Assembly (NCBI GenBank): GCA_011316305.1
Contig: SAUG01000042.1
Location: 1 to 64,000 of the forward strand
Reading direction: 5' to 3'
DNA from: Rusavskia elegans
Lineage: Eukaryota; Ascomycota; Lecanoromycetes; Teloschistales; Teloschistaceae
DNA: 64,000 bases
A model generated the notes under the pieces. The model saw only the letters and a list, made by a program, of their open reading frames with translations, did no database searches and was not told the origin of the DNA. The translations under genes were made by a program, and so were the position numbers. Positions 54,783-64,000 of the stretch are shown in pieces; position 1 is the first letter of the stretch; the number at the start of each line of letters is the position of its first letter.

Positions 54783-57384
54783 ATGTCTTCGGTCAAAGCA
54801 TCCAACATGGAAGACCCCGACCTCATCGCAACATTGGTACCGTTCGATAAATACAAAAGGGCTGAGAACGCGTTCCGCCTTGATCATAATGAAATACGCT
54901 CCCTGTCTCCTTCTCAAGGGATCCCAGAAGGCCCTACAATATCAAGCCGGGAGGCCACGCCCGCCCGAGATCAGCAGAATGAGGACCACTACAAGTACGA
55001 CTCCACCCATCGCCTCCAACTGACCTTCCGCAAGAAGCCAAACGATGCCAGAGGCTACTCTTTTGGTACCGACCCGCAGAAATGCGATGTTCTGTTGGGG
55101 AACAGGGGTGCGTACGGTATCAGTGGGCTGCATTTCTGGATTACTTTTGACGACACTATCGATAAAAGAGGACCGCGTCTCATATTAAGGGATTCATCAA
55201 CAAATGGAACGGCCGTCGGCTACAGCGACCAAGCAATAAAGGAAGTGCGGCGTCACTTCACCTGGATCCTGGATCTCGAAAAGGAAGAGGGGAAGTGGGA
55301 AATCGTGGTCAATGCTCGGGAACTTCGCTTTAAGGTCGAGCTGGCTAGCCATGAGACCTGCAAAGCCGACTATGACAAGAAAGTAAAGGAGTTTCTTAAA
55401 CAGAGTTCCACGGCTCTTCCTCCGGTCGATGGGCTTGGAATCGACAGCTATATGACGACGGCACAACCTAGTCAAGCCTCCACTCCCAGACAACTCCCCG
55501 TCTACATTAGTGAACGAGAGCTGGGTCGCGGCTCGTTCGGAAGAGTCGTTAGAGTTATCGACGTGAGCACCGGTGCGATATATGCCCGCAAAGAATTTCA
55601 CGAACCTCAGTGGGGAAAGAACGAGGAACGCAGGAGGCAACAAAAAGAACACTGGCTGGACCAAGTTCGCAGAGAGATTCGTATTATGAGGGAGAATTCG
55701 CATGTAAGCATGGCCACCCTGATAGATTGGATGGGATTTGACTATCCGGAAGGAAAACATCGTCCAGGTTGTAGCCTCCCGAGATGGGCCTCTGCCCTTC
55801 TTGGTGATGCCATATATCTCTCTCGGAAATCTGGAGGATCTGCATAGCGAAAGCCCTATTACTCGAGAAGAAACCATAACCGTTCTATTTCAGGCTCTCA
55901 ACGCGCTCAGATACCTGCATCTTCGTGGCGTGGCGCATCGAGACCTGAAGCCGGAGAACATACTTGTTGATTCTCGTTTCCCTTTGAGCGTTAAGCTCGC
56001 TGACTTTGGCCTTGCGAATGATAAGCCCGACTTGGAAACTCTGTGTGGCACTCAAGTTTACACCGCACCTGAGGTTTACTTGGGAAGAAAATACACAGCC
56101 TTAATAGATCTGTGGTCACTTGGGGTAATTACATTCCAGTATGTTTATGGGCTTCCTCAAGCAAACAGGCAGAAGCGTGGCCAGCACAAGCAATCAATGA
56201 TGGAAGATTGGGGCCTCACTTGGTGCCGTCGCATGGTTGATGAGGCCAATAATCGGGACTCGGATTACTTAATCTATCTTCTTACGACTGGCATGCTGCG
56301 GATGAGACCCGAAGAGCGGCTCTCTGCAGATGCCTGCTTGGCGGAAGGATACGATCTGGGACTTTTCCACGGTCACTCTCGTGACTCCGGAAGTGCTACA
56401 CCAACACAGCAGAGGACTCTGCAAGGTGAAACTAACAATGACGATGGCTCTACCACTATTGTTTTAGGCGCTCTTTGGGACACTGAGGAGAGTTCAAAGC
56501 ATGATGGGAACAACAGAACAGGATGTTGCAACCCCGACCACACTTCTGGGATTCTGGAGGCCTGCAGTTTCCGAGGCCCAGGCTCACCAAGCGATGGAAA
56601 TGGTCGCGGCTCACAGCTCGGAAGTTTTGGGTCTGGTTTTGATCGATTGGGCAGCAACGGTCAATCATCGGCGGACATCTCATATCCTCTCAAAGCTGGG
56701 TCAGTATATCCTGGAGGACTCAAACGGCAGCGGTCCCCGGTAGTCGGCTCGCCAAATAATTCTTCCAGCAGAGGCCGGACCAAACGTCGACTATCAGGAG
56801 TTCGCCTCACAGAGATTCCTGTGGCACACGAGCTTGGGATCTCGGACCGGCGCTTAGGATATGATGGGCAATCGAATCGATTCGGTACGATATGCGATGC
56901 TGTCCTTACTCTCTTGAATGACCTTCTGGGGAGTAAAAGCCAAGATATAGACGATCGCACCAGCACCCTGATTGGAGAGCTAAGCGAGTATTTAGCCCGG
57001 CTGGAAATTACCGGAATGAGGCTCACCCGAAACGACCCCTCTGGCCAAGCCATCATTGCAACTGGTCCGGACTGCCAAGAGATTGTGCTTGCCCGTCTAA
57101 ATCCTTCCGAGCTGATGAGCTCTGTTGCTGACCTGGCAGCACATCTCCTCCACAAGGTGCAGTTACGAAACTCTTGGCCAGCAAGCACACCAGCAGTGCC
57201 AGGGAACGATCATCCTCTTCGGCATAATATCAATACGCATGACACTCGTTCCCAGAGCTGGACAGTCAATAATAGCGTTGACAGCAATATGTCAATCCCA
57301 GTTGCCCAACAGCACGGGCTGACCTATCCATCGGCGCTTCTGGATTGTGCCAACATCTCAGGTTGTTCCATACCTATGGCTTGA
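54783..57384 (+). CDS. FHA-domain serine/threonine protein kinase (Rad53/Chk2-like layout)
   Basis: Exons 54783-55703 and 55753-57384 are joined by a 49-nt intron (GTAAGC donor, CCGGAAG acceptor, phase 0), giving 850 residues. The FHA domain lies at about 85-150 (GYSFGTDPQKCDVLLGN, SGLHFWITFDD, RDSSTNGTAVGY). The kinase domain is at about 245-510: Gly loop LGRGSFGRVV, lysine in IYARKEFH (about 270), HENIVQVV at the splice, HRDLKPENIL, DFGLAN, APEVYLG and DLWSLGV. All catalytic residues are present, so it should be active on phosphothreonine-docked substrates. The roughly 340-residue C-terminus is Ser/Gly/Asn-rich and lacks known domains. The domain order (FHA then kinase) is that of Rad53/Dun1/Chk2 DNA-damage kinases, but sequence divergence suggests a fungal-specific paralogue. 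Met9 (54807) is an alternative start. An extra 3' exon cannot be excluded. Confidence 0.88.
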
Positions 57385-58160
57385 ATCACAGTGCAATGCT
57401 TGATAGTAATGCCGAGTTCAACGTTGCAAACGACGAGGCGTAAGTAATAGCTTTCATTATACCTATTGGTATACTAAAAATATCTACGGTAGAAGTCCAA
57501 ATTATGTTCTTCAAAGCACCAACCAGTCAAATACCCCTCTTGACCAACCTCCTTCCAGATGGAATCCAGAAAAGCCAGCAGTGGAAAACAGAATAGGAGA
57601 CAGAAGAACCGACGAAAGATTGCCTGATGACAATGATCCCTGAAGACCCAGGCCAAGACATCTCCATCTTTTTATGGGTAGGTCGTAGAGAGGGACTTCA
57701 GATGAAAGATATAATCATACTTCAGCGGACTTGGTCAGCCTGGTATAACCATTCATCACTCCTATTCAAACTCTTTCGGAACAGAAATCTTCTGGTCTAT
57801 CGGAGCTTTCCGTGGTGAACTTTACAGCCTTATATATAATCTTGTATCCTTTTTCTGGATGCTTTTCTGGGTCTGCATCCATTACGAAGGTCGAGGTAAA
57901 AAAGGCGAGGTCCAACGCAGAACCGTTTCTGAATGCGAGAAATGGAACTACGCTGGCACCTGATTGCTGGCATCGACAGCAATGGTATCCCGATACCAGG
58001 CCCCGCGGAGAGATTGACATTGTATGTCGCCCGCCCGGCCGCAACACCACGACAGCTACGCCAGACATAAGTCATCACCACTGGCGCCAGTCTGAAATGC
58101 AGAGATTGTTGATGTCTACCTGGTCAATATACCTTGAGTGATGAAAAAGTCGGGATCTGG
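57385..58160. other. Intergenic, downstream of the kinase
   Basis: No gene is supported. Overlapping ORFs in 57,627-58,141 are short and have no domain. It may include the kinase 3' UTR and decayed sequence. Confidence 0.45.
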
Positions 58161-58200
58161 CTCGCGACGCGCAGAATCGTTCGGACACTTCAACTTGACG
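58161..58200 (+). repeat. 40-bp dispersed repeat, copy 2 (right of the gene pair)
   Basis: CTCGCG...GCAGAATCGTTCGGACAC matches 51810-51849 in direct orientation. Together with TTCTGCTCACCGCG at 58372-58385 (inverted), it outlines a roughly 225-bp MITE-like unit, 58,161-58,385, that encloses a tandem array. Confidence 0.7.
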
Positions 58201-58332
58201 GATTGGGAAACTCGAAACCACGACTGCCGGCTAAATCGAATACCGGATTAGCTACTCGATACTACGACTGCCAGCTAAATCGAATGCTAGATTGGGTACT
58301 CGAAATCACGACTGCCAGCCAAATCGGATACC
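58200..58332 (+). repeat. 44-45-bp tandem repeat, three units
   Basis: Units run 58200-58244, 58245-58288 and 58289-58332. All share ACGACTGCC(A/G)GC(T/C)AAATCG and a preceding GATT...CTCGA element. The units are degenerate relative to each other, mostly by transitions. Confidence 0.85.
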
Positions 58333-59237
58333 CTGCCAACGCATAAGACCATAAGCTTAGTGTCCGGGGTTTTCTGCTCACCGCGACAGAGTGCGGCAAC
58401 GGTGCAAGATTTAATACCACCACCGCTAGGAATATTTAGATCACGGGAGTCGGACCGCCCTGGACCGCGTCAGGCAGGCGCATACAACTAATATAAGCAT
58501 TTGTAGCTTAATTCTACATCGTCACTTCCATAACAATATCATTCTCTCGAAAATTCAACCATCTACGTGACCCCAACCAATCCATCTTCCAAGAGTTACA
58601 AACAGCGAGTCTGTACCTCATATGAAGAGGCATTGCCGGATCAAAACGCTTCAGTGATGACCATAAGGTCACAGAAAATCTGCGAACTCGTTGCTCGTGC
58701 AAACCAAGTGCAAACCCACGATAGCCTTTGACCAGGCAAAGACCCCAGTCTTCTGTGCTAGTCTCGTCACTTCGCTGTGTTCTGACCGCAGAACCGCGCA
58801 TATACCGCAATGCAACTGCTGGTATCGTCGAGTAACCAGGCCGTGCCAATCGACAGAGTCAGGGAATTTTGGAGATTGGCAGTGGCGGGTACAACATTAC
58901 TGAAATTTCTACTGCATTCAATGCCCCAGCGGACCCATGCGATATCCTCTTCACTGTGCTCTGTAATCCCTCGCAGACCTCATTTCATGGCCAATTGATC
59001 CAGTAACGTTTGTCGCCCTTTCAGATATGCCCTTTCAAGATGGAAAGGTATATCCCTAGTGCATGCGATAGCTAGCATCCGTGCATATCCCATGCCTCAG
59101 CAGCAACCTCGCTTTCCTGACGCCATGCTCTCCTTTCCTTCCAATATCATACATACAAATAGCAAACTCAGCGTCTCCACAAATTCCAAGCATCTAACCC
59201 ACACCTTCAAGTAGAAAACAACAAAAGAAAAGCGCCA
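58333..59237. other. Intergenic
   Basis: It contains the right edge of the MITE-like unit (to 58,385) and otherwise overlapping short ORFs with no domain. It is the 3' flank of the phosphatase gene. Confidence 0.5.
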
Positions 59238-61304
59238 CTAATGTACATGACCCTCCACCCCAGCCCCTACACATCCACACTCCATTAACCCCCTCTTCTT
59301 AAAATCCCCCTCATAATGATCCCCGTGATTCCCCACCTTCCCATCATCCAGAACCTTACCCATCCACTCCGCTCCCGCATTAGCCATCTCCTTCAATTCC
59401 TTCGTGACCGCCTCCATCTCGCTATCAAGATCTAAATACTCTGCCATGAACTTCCCTATTTCCGTGTTTTCCCTGTTTCCCCTTAATGGTTTCGCTTGCC
59501 TGGGATCGGAAGCATAGATGTTGACGTCGACGGCGGAATGGCCGTGCGTGGTCCAGCCGACTTGGGCGCGGCGCGATATCATGTCTGCAAAGATATAGGA
59601 GGCTGGCCAGGGGTCCGAGGAGGAGTGAGCGAGGCGGGAGATTTCTTTGTCCGTGGCGTCGGAGATGCCGAGGCCGGTGGAGAGGAGGTTGCGGATGTAT
59701 TGCTTCAGTTCTACTGAGTCGGAGGAGAGGGATGGGGAGGGGGAGTCTGGGGAAGCAGGCGAGCGGGGTGGGGTTTTAATGCCGGTGTCGAGGGGTGAGA
59801 TGTGTTCGCCGGCTATGTGGTCGCGCAGTTGGTAGGCGAGGTTTTCGGCGGAGTGGGAGGCATTGGCAAGGACGGCGGGAAACCAGTGGTATTCGGGGTA
59901 GGTGTCATGGAGTTCTATTGCTGGATGTTAGCTAGAGCGCTAGTCTAATTTGATATGACGACTAGGCAGGACGTTCGCGTAGTGTGTCACTCGACGTTTC
60001 GGGGCTTTGTCAATTGCAGCACCGGCCAAAGTACTTGCAAACCAAAAGTAGGAGGCTGAGGAGAATTATGGCGGTTCATGAGGAGAGAGGAACTTACGTC
60101 GAGCAGTGGCTAAACCACCCGTTTCATGATCACTGGTCCCAACAAGCACCCCTTCGACGTCATCACGCTTCAAGAAGTCAAGGACGCTGGAAAAAGCCTT
60201 GTCGTATGCAAGCACTTCATGGACCTGGGCGACTGGATCATTACCATGACCGGCATGATCAATACGGCTGCCTTCGATCATAAGAAAGAACCCTTTGTCA
60301 CTATCTTCGGTAGCATCTTGCAAAGCCGTGATTGCAGTCCTGGCCATCTCATCAAGCGAGGGATAGACGTCGTCCATGTTCCTCCGATCGACCTCGTATG
60401 GGATGTCGGTGTCGGCAAAAAGGCCTAGCAAGGGGAGCTTGACACCTGTACCGAAGTTGAGACCGTCGAAGCCCTTACGGTCGCCCACGTAGCTGAAACC
60501 TTTTTTCTTAGCTAGATCCACGACGTCAAGATCATCGTCTCGGCATGAGCCATCCGTGGTGTTGGGGAGGAAATGACACCGACCTCCACCGAGCATGAGG
60601 TCCAGTACCCTTCCCAGAGGGTGCTCTCCGACTTCTTGTTCGGCAATCTTGTCCTCCTCCTCTCGATGATTGACATGTGCGGCGAAACATGCAGGAGTGG
60701 CATCTGTGATTCGTGTAGTGACCACCAGTCCAGTAAAATACCCAGCTCTTTTGGCGGCTTCTAGGACAGTACCGCAGGGGTCACGGTTCGGTAGTACGGA
60801 GATAGCACCATTGTAGCTCTTTTGTCCACACGAGAAAGCTGTAGCACCGGCTGCTGAGTCGGTTATCAGGCTCGAGGTACTCCTCGTCCTTGAAGAGCCT
60901 ATCAAGTGTTCGTCCAGTACCAAGACATCATCGATAGGAAGGCCAGTAGCGGCCTGCCTGAAAGATCTGGTCAAAGACAGACTCGTAGGACCCATGCCAT
61001 CCGAGACCATAAAGATCAGATTCCTCTTCCCCGTTGGCCTGCCATTCTTCCAGTCTCCGCCTGATGGTTTGGGGCTTGAAGTTTGTTGTTGATGTTGGTA
61101 GAGTACCGCAAGTATGATGACGAGAGCTGTCGCAATCACAGCCCATGCAAACAATCCAATCTCCCTCCAGAATGCCCAACCTTGTTTGCGCGGTTCTTGT
61201 TTTTGACCCGTCAATAGGGCGTCCTCCTCTTCCATACTGCGATCATCTGAACGATCCGACGAGGGTCTGCCTTGGGAGAGCAGAGGCTCTTCGCCTCTAG
61301 GCAT
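59238..61304 (-). CDS. Alkaline phosphatase, vacuolar PHO8 type
   Basis: Exons 60098-61304 and 59238-59914 are joined by a 183-nt intron (GTAAGT donor, CAATAG acceptor, phase 1), giving 627 residues. A cytosolic tail precedes one membrane anchor (residues about 49-69, IGLFAWAVIATALVIILAVL), making a type II protein as in yeast Pho8. Motifs in order: RNLIFMVSDGMGPTSLSLTR (Asp for metal), LITDSAAGATAFSCG (active Ser about 150), LMIEGSRIDHAGHGND, GTSDHETGG, and in exon 2 GWTTHGHSAVDVNIY. The C-terminus has two acidic/Ser-rich inserts and ends with a Cys/His-rich tail. It hydrolyses phosphomonoesters in the vacuole and requires Zn and Mg. A CAG acceptor 6 nt upstream is also possible. Confidence 0.92.
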
Positions 61305-62053
61305 GGTGGTGGTACGCCAGTAAGTCTGTGAGAGGCTTTCGAGTGAGTGTGAGTTTTTCGTTGCTGGACACGTTGTTCTTGAAGTCGAGTGAGGTTGGGA
61401 TCATGAGGTGAGGTTGGTCGCTTATGCACGGTGCACCGTAGGGCTGGGTTATGCACCTGACGACATCCGGCCTCTCTTGCTCTACAAACTCATTTCCTAC
61501 TATCACTATTGAGTTGCAGTCTCGTCATTACCTGGTTAGGCTCTAGAATGTAAGTCTCCATCCTCAAATAGGTGGATTTGTTGCTCTTATTCATCGACAT
61601 AAATGATGGAAACGAAGACCGCGACTGCCGAAAATAGGCACTTTGGCTGATAGTAGATCAACGGAAAAGCAACCCAAGTCAAAGGAATAAATGAATCTGT
61701 TCTTGAAAGAGACTCCAAGCTATCTATATCTCGAAATCCCCTTTTGTAGGACCAGGGTCGTCTATATCGTTTCAAACATGAGGTAATCAATACTCATTCC
61801 GCCAAGGGAATCAAGACCATTATTATTCAATACCCGGAATTGCGTCCAACAGTTACCACAAAGACTCCGAACCCCAAAACAGCCTCCAGCAGGTTAATGC
61901 TCCCAATTTCTTCCCGTTTTCTAGCTCTTGCAGTCCTCGCATTGGCAGGTTTCCATCATGGCCACGGTCATTGACCGCTTCTTGGTTTGGGACCTCCGTT
62001 TGGACACCGAACCCTCTTCACCATCCTTGTGTATTGCCGCTGTTGCTCGTATT
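61305..62053. other. Intergenic
   Basis: This is the promoter region of the phosphatase and the 3' flank of the next minus gene. No gene is supported. Confidence 0.5.
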
Positions 62054-62977
62054 TCAGATCGAGGCACTCTTTGCGTGTCCCTTTTGCTCCTCGGCTTTGG
62101 GTTCCACAGGCCAACGGTAAGTTGATGTTGATGGTCGAAGCCCGACGACCAAGTCAGCATGTCTTGTGAGTGTTTTGTGCGGTGATTCGGTGATGGCCGT
62201 TGCAAAACGCGGTGCCGTCGGCGAGGAGTGGCTATCATTTTGTTGCGAACCTTGTCCGGAACCTCCATAAAGCCTCAGGCTATCCCGAGCCTGCAACTGT
62301 AATTCTCGTTCAAACTGCTCAAGAAAAGTTAATGTCTTGCCATTGCCAGAAACGTTGTGCTCCGGACGCCTCGGCATTGGCATTCCAGTCTCCATGGCCC
62401 ATTTGAACGGACAGAATGCCATGCCACCGTGTGGATTCGGCCAGCCAACAAAGCAATTTGGGTTTCCGGATCTGAAGCCCCCACAACCGATCATAGTGAC
62501 ATTGTCGGTGATAATGTTGCCCGCAAGATCGTCATTCTCCAAGTCTTGTGGGGGAGACCATCTTATGTCTGGATTCCGGAGGCAGTCGCGGATATGGCGT
62601 ACCCACTTCTCCGATATCTTGTTCGCCATGCTTGGAAACTCCGTTTCCATGAGGATGATGATACTCTGGGGATCCTCGCCCTTCTCCAGCAAAAATTTCA
62701 TGAACATCGTCATCTTGGCCTGCCATCCTGGAGGCGCGAATGTGCGGTCTTGGCCAATGAAATGGATAGTCCGAAATTGCTTGATGTCTTTGCCTCCACA
62801 TGGCTGCGGAGCTTTCATGGGATTACTGGCAAATCTCCCCTGGCCAGAGCAAGCAAGTTCTGGCTGTTGGTTGTAGTATGCCAGTGCTGCAGACACCGGG
62901 TTGCAGTGGACTAGTAGTGAGGCAGTTTGCGTTGTGTGCCCGCAAGGCGTATGGAGTGAGACGTGATGGATACACAT
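62054..62977 (-). CDS. Cys/His-rich N-terminus protein, uncharacterised
   Basis: The open frame gives 307 residues from the ATG at 62977 (MCIHHVSLHTPCGHTTQTAS); the ORF extends upstream into a CTTACTGAC...TTTCCAG intron-like end, so an earlier exon is possible. The first 30 residues hold a C-x(n)-H-x(n)-CGH-x(n)-C arrangement typical of small fungal zinc-binding starts, followed by AYYNQQPELACSG. The middle includes MTMFMKFLLEKGEDPQSIII, WVRHIRDCLRNPD, and a Gly/Pro/Cys-rich part (MIGCGGFRSGNPNCFVGWPN). The C-terminal 90 residues are Ser/Arg-rich and disordered. No signal peptide is seen. I cannot name the family. Confidence 0.6.
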   Translation of the reverse strand: MCIHHVSLHTPCGHTTQTASLLVHCNPVSAALAYYNQQPELACSGQGRFASNPMKAPQPCGGKDIKQFRTIHFIGQDRTFAPPGWQAKMTMFMKFLLEKGEDPQSIIILMETEFPSMANKISEKWVRHIRDCLRNPDIRWSPPQDLENDDLAGNIITDNVTMIGCGGFRSGNPNCFVGWPNPHGGMAFCPFKWAMETGMPMPRRPEHNVSGNGKTLTFLEQFERELQLQARDSLRLYGGSGQGSQQNDSHSSPTAPRFATAITESPHKTLTRHADLVVGLRPSTSTYRWPVEPKAEEQKGHAKSASI

Positions 62978-63037
62978 TTCGATGGTCCAGTCTTTGTTGA
63001 CGGTATCTGGAAAGCAAATGTCAGTAAGCACATAACA

Positions 63038-63421
63038 TCAGAGAGAAATAGGAGAAGTAACCCACCAGAAATGGATTTTCAGAGATGAAGATGTGAGCTG
63101 GTGTTCGCGCCACAAATTGTTCAAGTCGAAAGTAGAGGAAACCCCGTCCGTTTGTTTACCAGAGATAAGAAGCCTAGCAGTGTCCTGTAGCGAAGTAGAA
63201 CTGTTGACAGCAGAACCAAACCGCTTATATACACTCCCCTCCCAGGTAACACAACATCCGGTAGTCATATTCACAGCCCTGATTCCGCCTTCTCCACCCT
63301 GCACCTCGGTCAAACGATCAACAATCGCACGCATATGAAGAACCCCAATGGCCGAAACCGATGACTCCGACCGCGGTTCGATATACGGTGAAGGAAACGG
63401 GAATGAAATCTCAAGACACAT
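63038..63421 (-). CDS. Hypothetical protein or upstream exon, unrecognised
   Basis: An ATG-initiated frame of 127 residues reads IRAVNMTTGCCVTWEGSVYK, then RFGSAVNSSTSLQDTARLLI, with protein-like periodicity. No signal peptide is seen. It ends 60 nt before the ORF of the neighbouring minus gene, with a possible GTGGGT donor and TTTCCAG acceptor between them, but that junction makes a TGA. It may therefore be a separate gene ending near KIHF or a mis-joined exon. Confidence 0.35.
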   Translation of the reverse strand: MCLEISFPFPSPYIEPRSESSVSAIGVLHMRAIVDRLTEVQGGEGGIRAVNMTTGCCVTWEGSVYKRFGSAVNSSTSLQDTARLLISGKQTDGVSSTFDLNNLWREHQLTSSSLKIHFWWVTSPISL

Positions 63422-63528
63422 CAACAAAACCTAATATACGAATCGGCCGAGAAGATTAACAGCGAAGGGAAAACCATAGTGATAGAGAAAAACTATATTT
63501 GGTGGACGGATAATAAGAACGGCATGTC

Positions 63529-63552
63529 GGAAGGAAGGAAGGAAGGAAGGAA
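63529..63552. repeat. (GGAA)6 microsatellite
   Basis: Six perfect GGAA units lie upstream of the minus gene at 63,421. Confidence 0.9.
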
Positions 63553-64000
63553 AGATCTATATAATCGATCTTGATCTGATCCGGACGGACCGTTTCCATC
63601 CGAAATGCATCGAGGAGATCTCGGAAAACAATACCAACGGAAGCAGGGCAGTATCCATGGCTCTTTATAGTCTGCATCTGAGATTATCATTTGCGCTGGA
63701 TAATGCGTTGTGTGTATTGCTGGAATAACAAACATGGGCCTCGTGGCCAAGAGCCACTCACTATTGCACGGAGGCTTTGCGCAAAACAAGCCGTAAACCA
63801 TTTTCCTCCCACGAAACCTCGCATCGGTCGGTGCAGCCCTCTTCACCACCAGTCATCGGCCGTGATGCAATACATCTACCTTGAATAAACTCTTGAAGCA
63901 TGCTTCACTCCTCACGCCGCCTCCCCACCCTCGACTCCGCCATCATGAATTTCCACAAAGCAGTCTGAACGCAGTAAAACCCCAGCCAAAGGCACATATT
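63553..64000. other. Intergenic to window end
   Basis: No gene is supported. The minus ORF at 63493-63849 runs through the GGAA repeat and is spurious. Confidence 0.45.

Overview
The window is nuclear DNA of a filamentous ascomycete (Pezizomycotina). The evidence is many short spliceosomal introns (about 47-130 nt, GTRNGY donors), an NCS1 purine-cytosine permease, a Kre9/KNH-type GPI protein, a vacuolar-type alkaline phosphatase, fungal Myb and BTB proteins, and a 24-kb AT-rich block bearing the scars of repeat-induced point mutation (RIP). A Leotiomycetes-like host is my guess from the FHA-kinase/coiled-coil pair; it is not proven. The first 46 bases are a pure G run that looks like an assembly or sequencing artefact.

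Left arm (1-17,190), ordinary base composition: a small hypothetical gene (2,931), a NDUFAF3-like complex I assembly factor (5,219-6,003), a secreted RlpA-like double-psi beta-barrel protein (6,638-7,018), an NCS1 permease (7,562-9,291), a large coiled-coil protein with C-terminal hydrophobic segments (10,275-13,151), a GPI-anchored Kre9/KNH-like wall protein (13,682-14,597) and a BTB protein (15,141-15,958). All but the first are on the minus strand.

Middle (about 17,510-41,690), a RIP-ruined transposon graveyard. CpA and TpG are almost absent while CpG survives, so ATG codons, and with them ORFs, have nearly vanished. Reading through RIP-made stops shows nested elements: (a) a 3,362-bp LTR element with 408-bp LTRs and CGAAT target duplications that encodes only gag and perhaps protease, inserted in an older gag-protease element; (b) three 182-bp solo LTRs; (c) a RecQ-like helicase pseudogene split by (d) a 5.4-kb hAT transposon with an 8-bp target duplication and a recognisable transposase dimerisation domain; (e) related hAT MITEs, one nested in another in inverse orientation. 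The block is bracketed by a 16-bp direct repeat overlapping an imperfect 20-bp inverted repeat, and the same strand of a broken gene seems to lie on either side.

Right arm (41,773-64,000): two divergently transcribed Myb-like genes, a decayed 2EXR/F-box-like gene, small uncharacterised genes, then a striking divergent pair: a 696-aa coiled-coil basic-tailed protein (52,100-54,377) and an FHA-domain serine/threonine kinase (54,783-57,384), sharing a 405-bp promoter and flanked by copies of a 40-bp repeat. Beyond are a PHO8-type alkaline phosphatase (59,238-61,304) and uncharacterised genes. The FHA-kinase/coiled-coil pair is my best candidate for an undescribed two-gene system. All exon structures were deduced by eye from reading frames, splice motifs and family conservation, and no searches were run.
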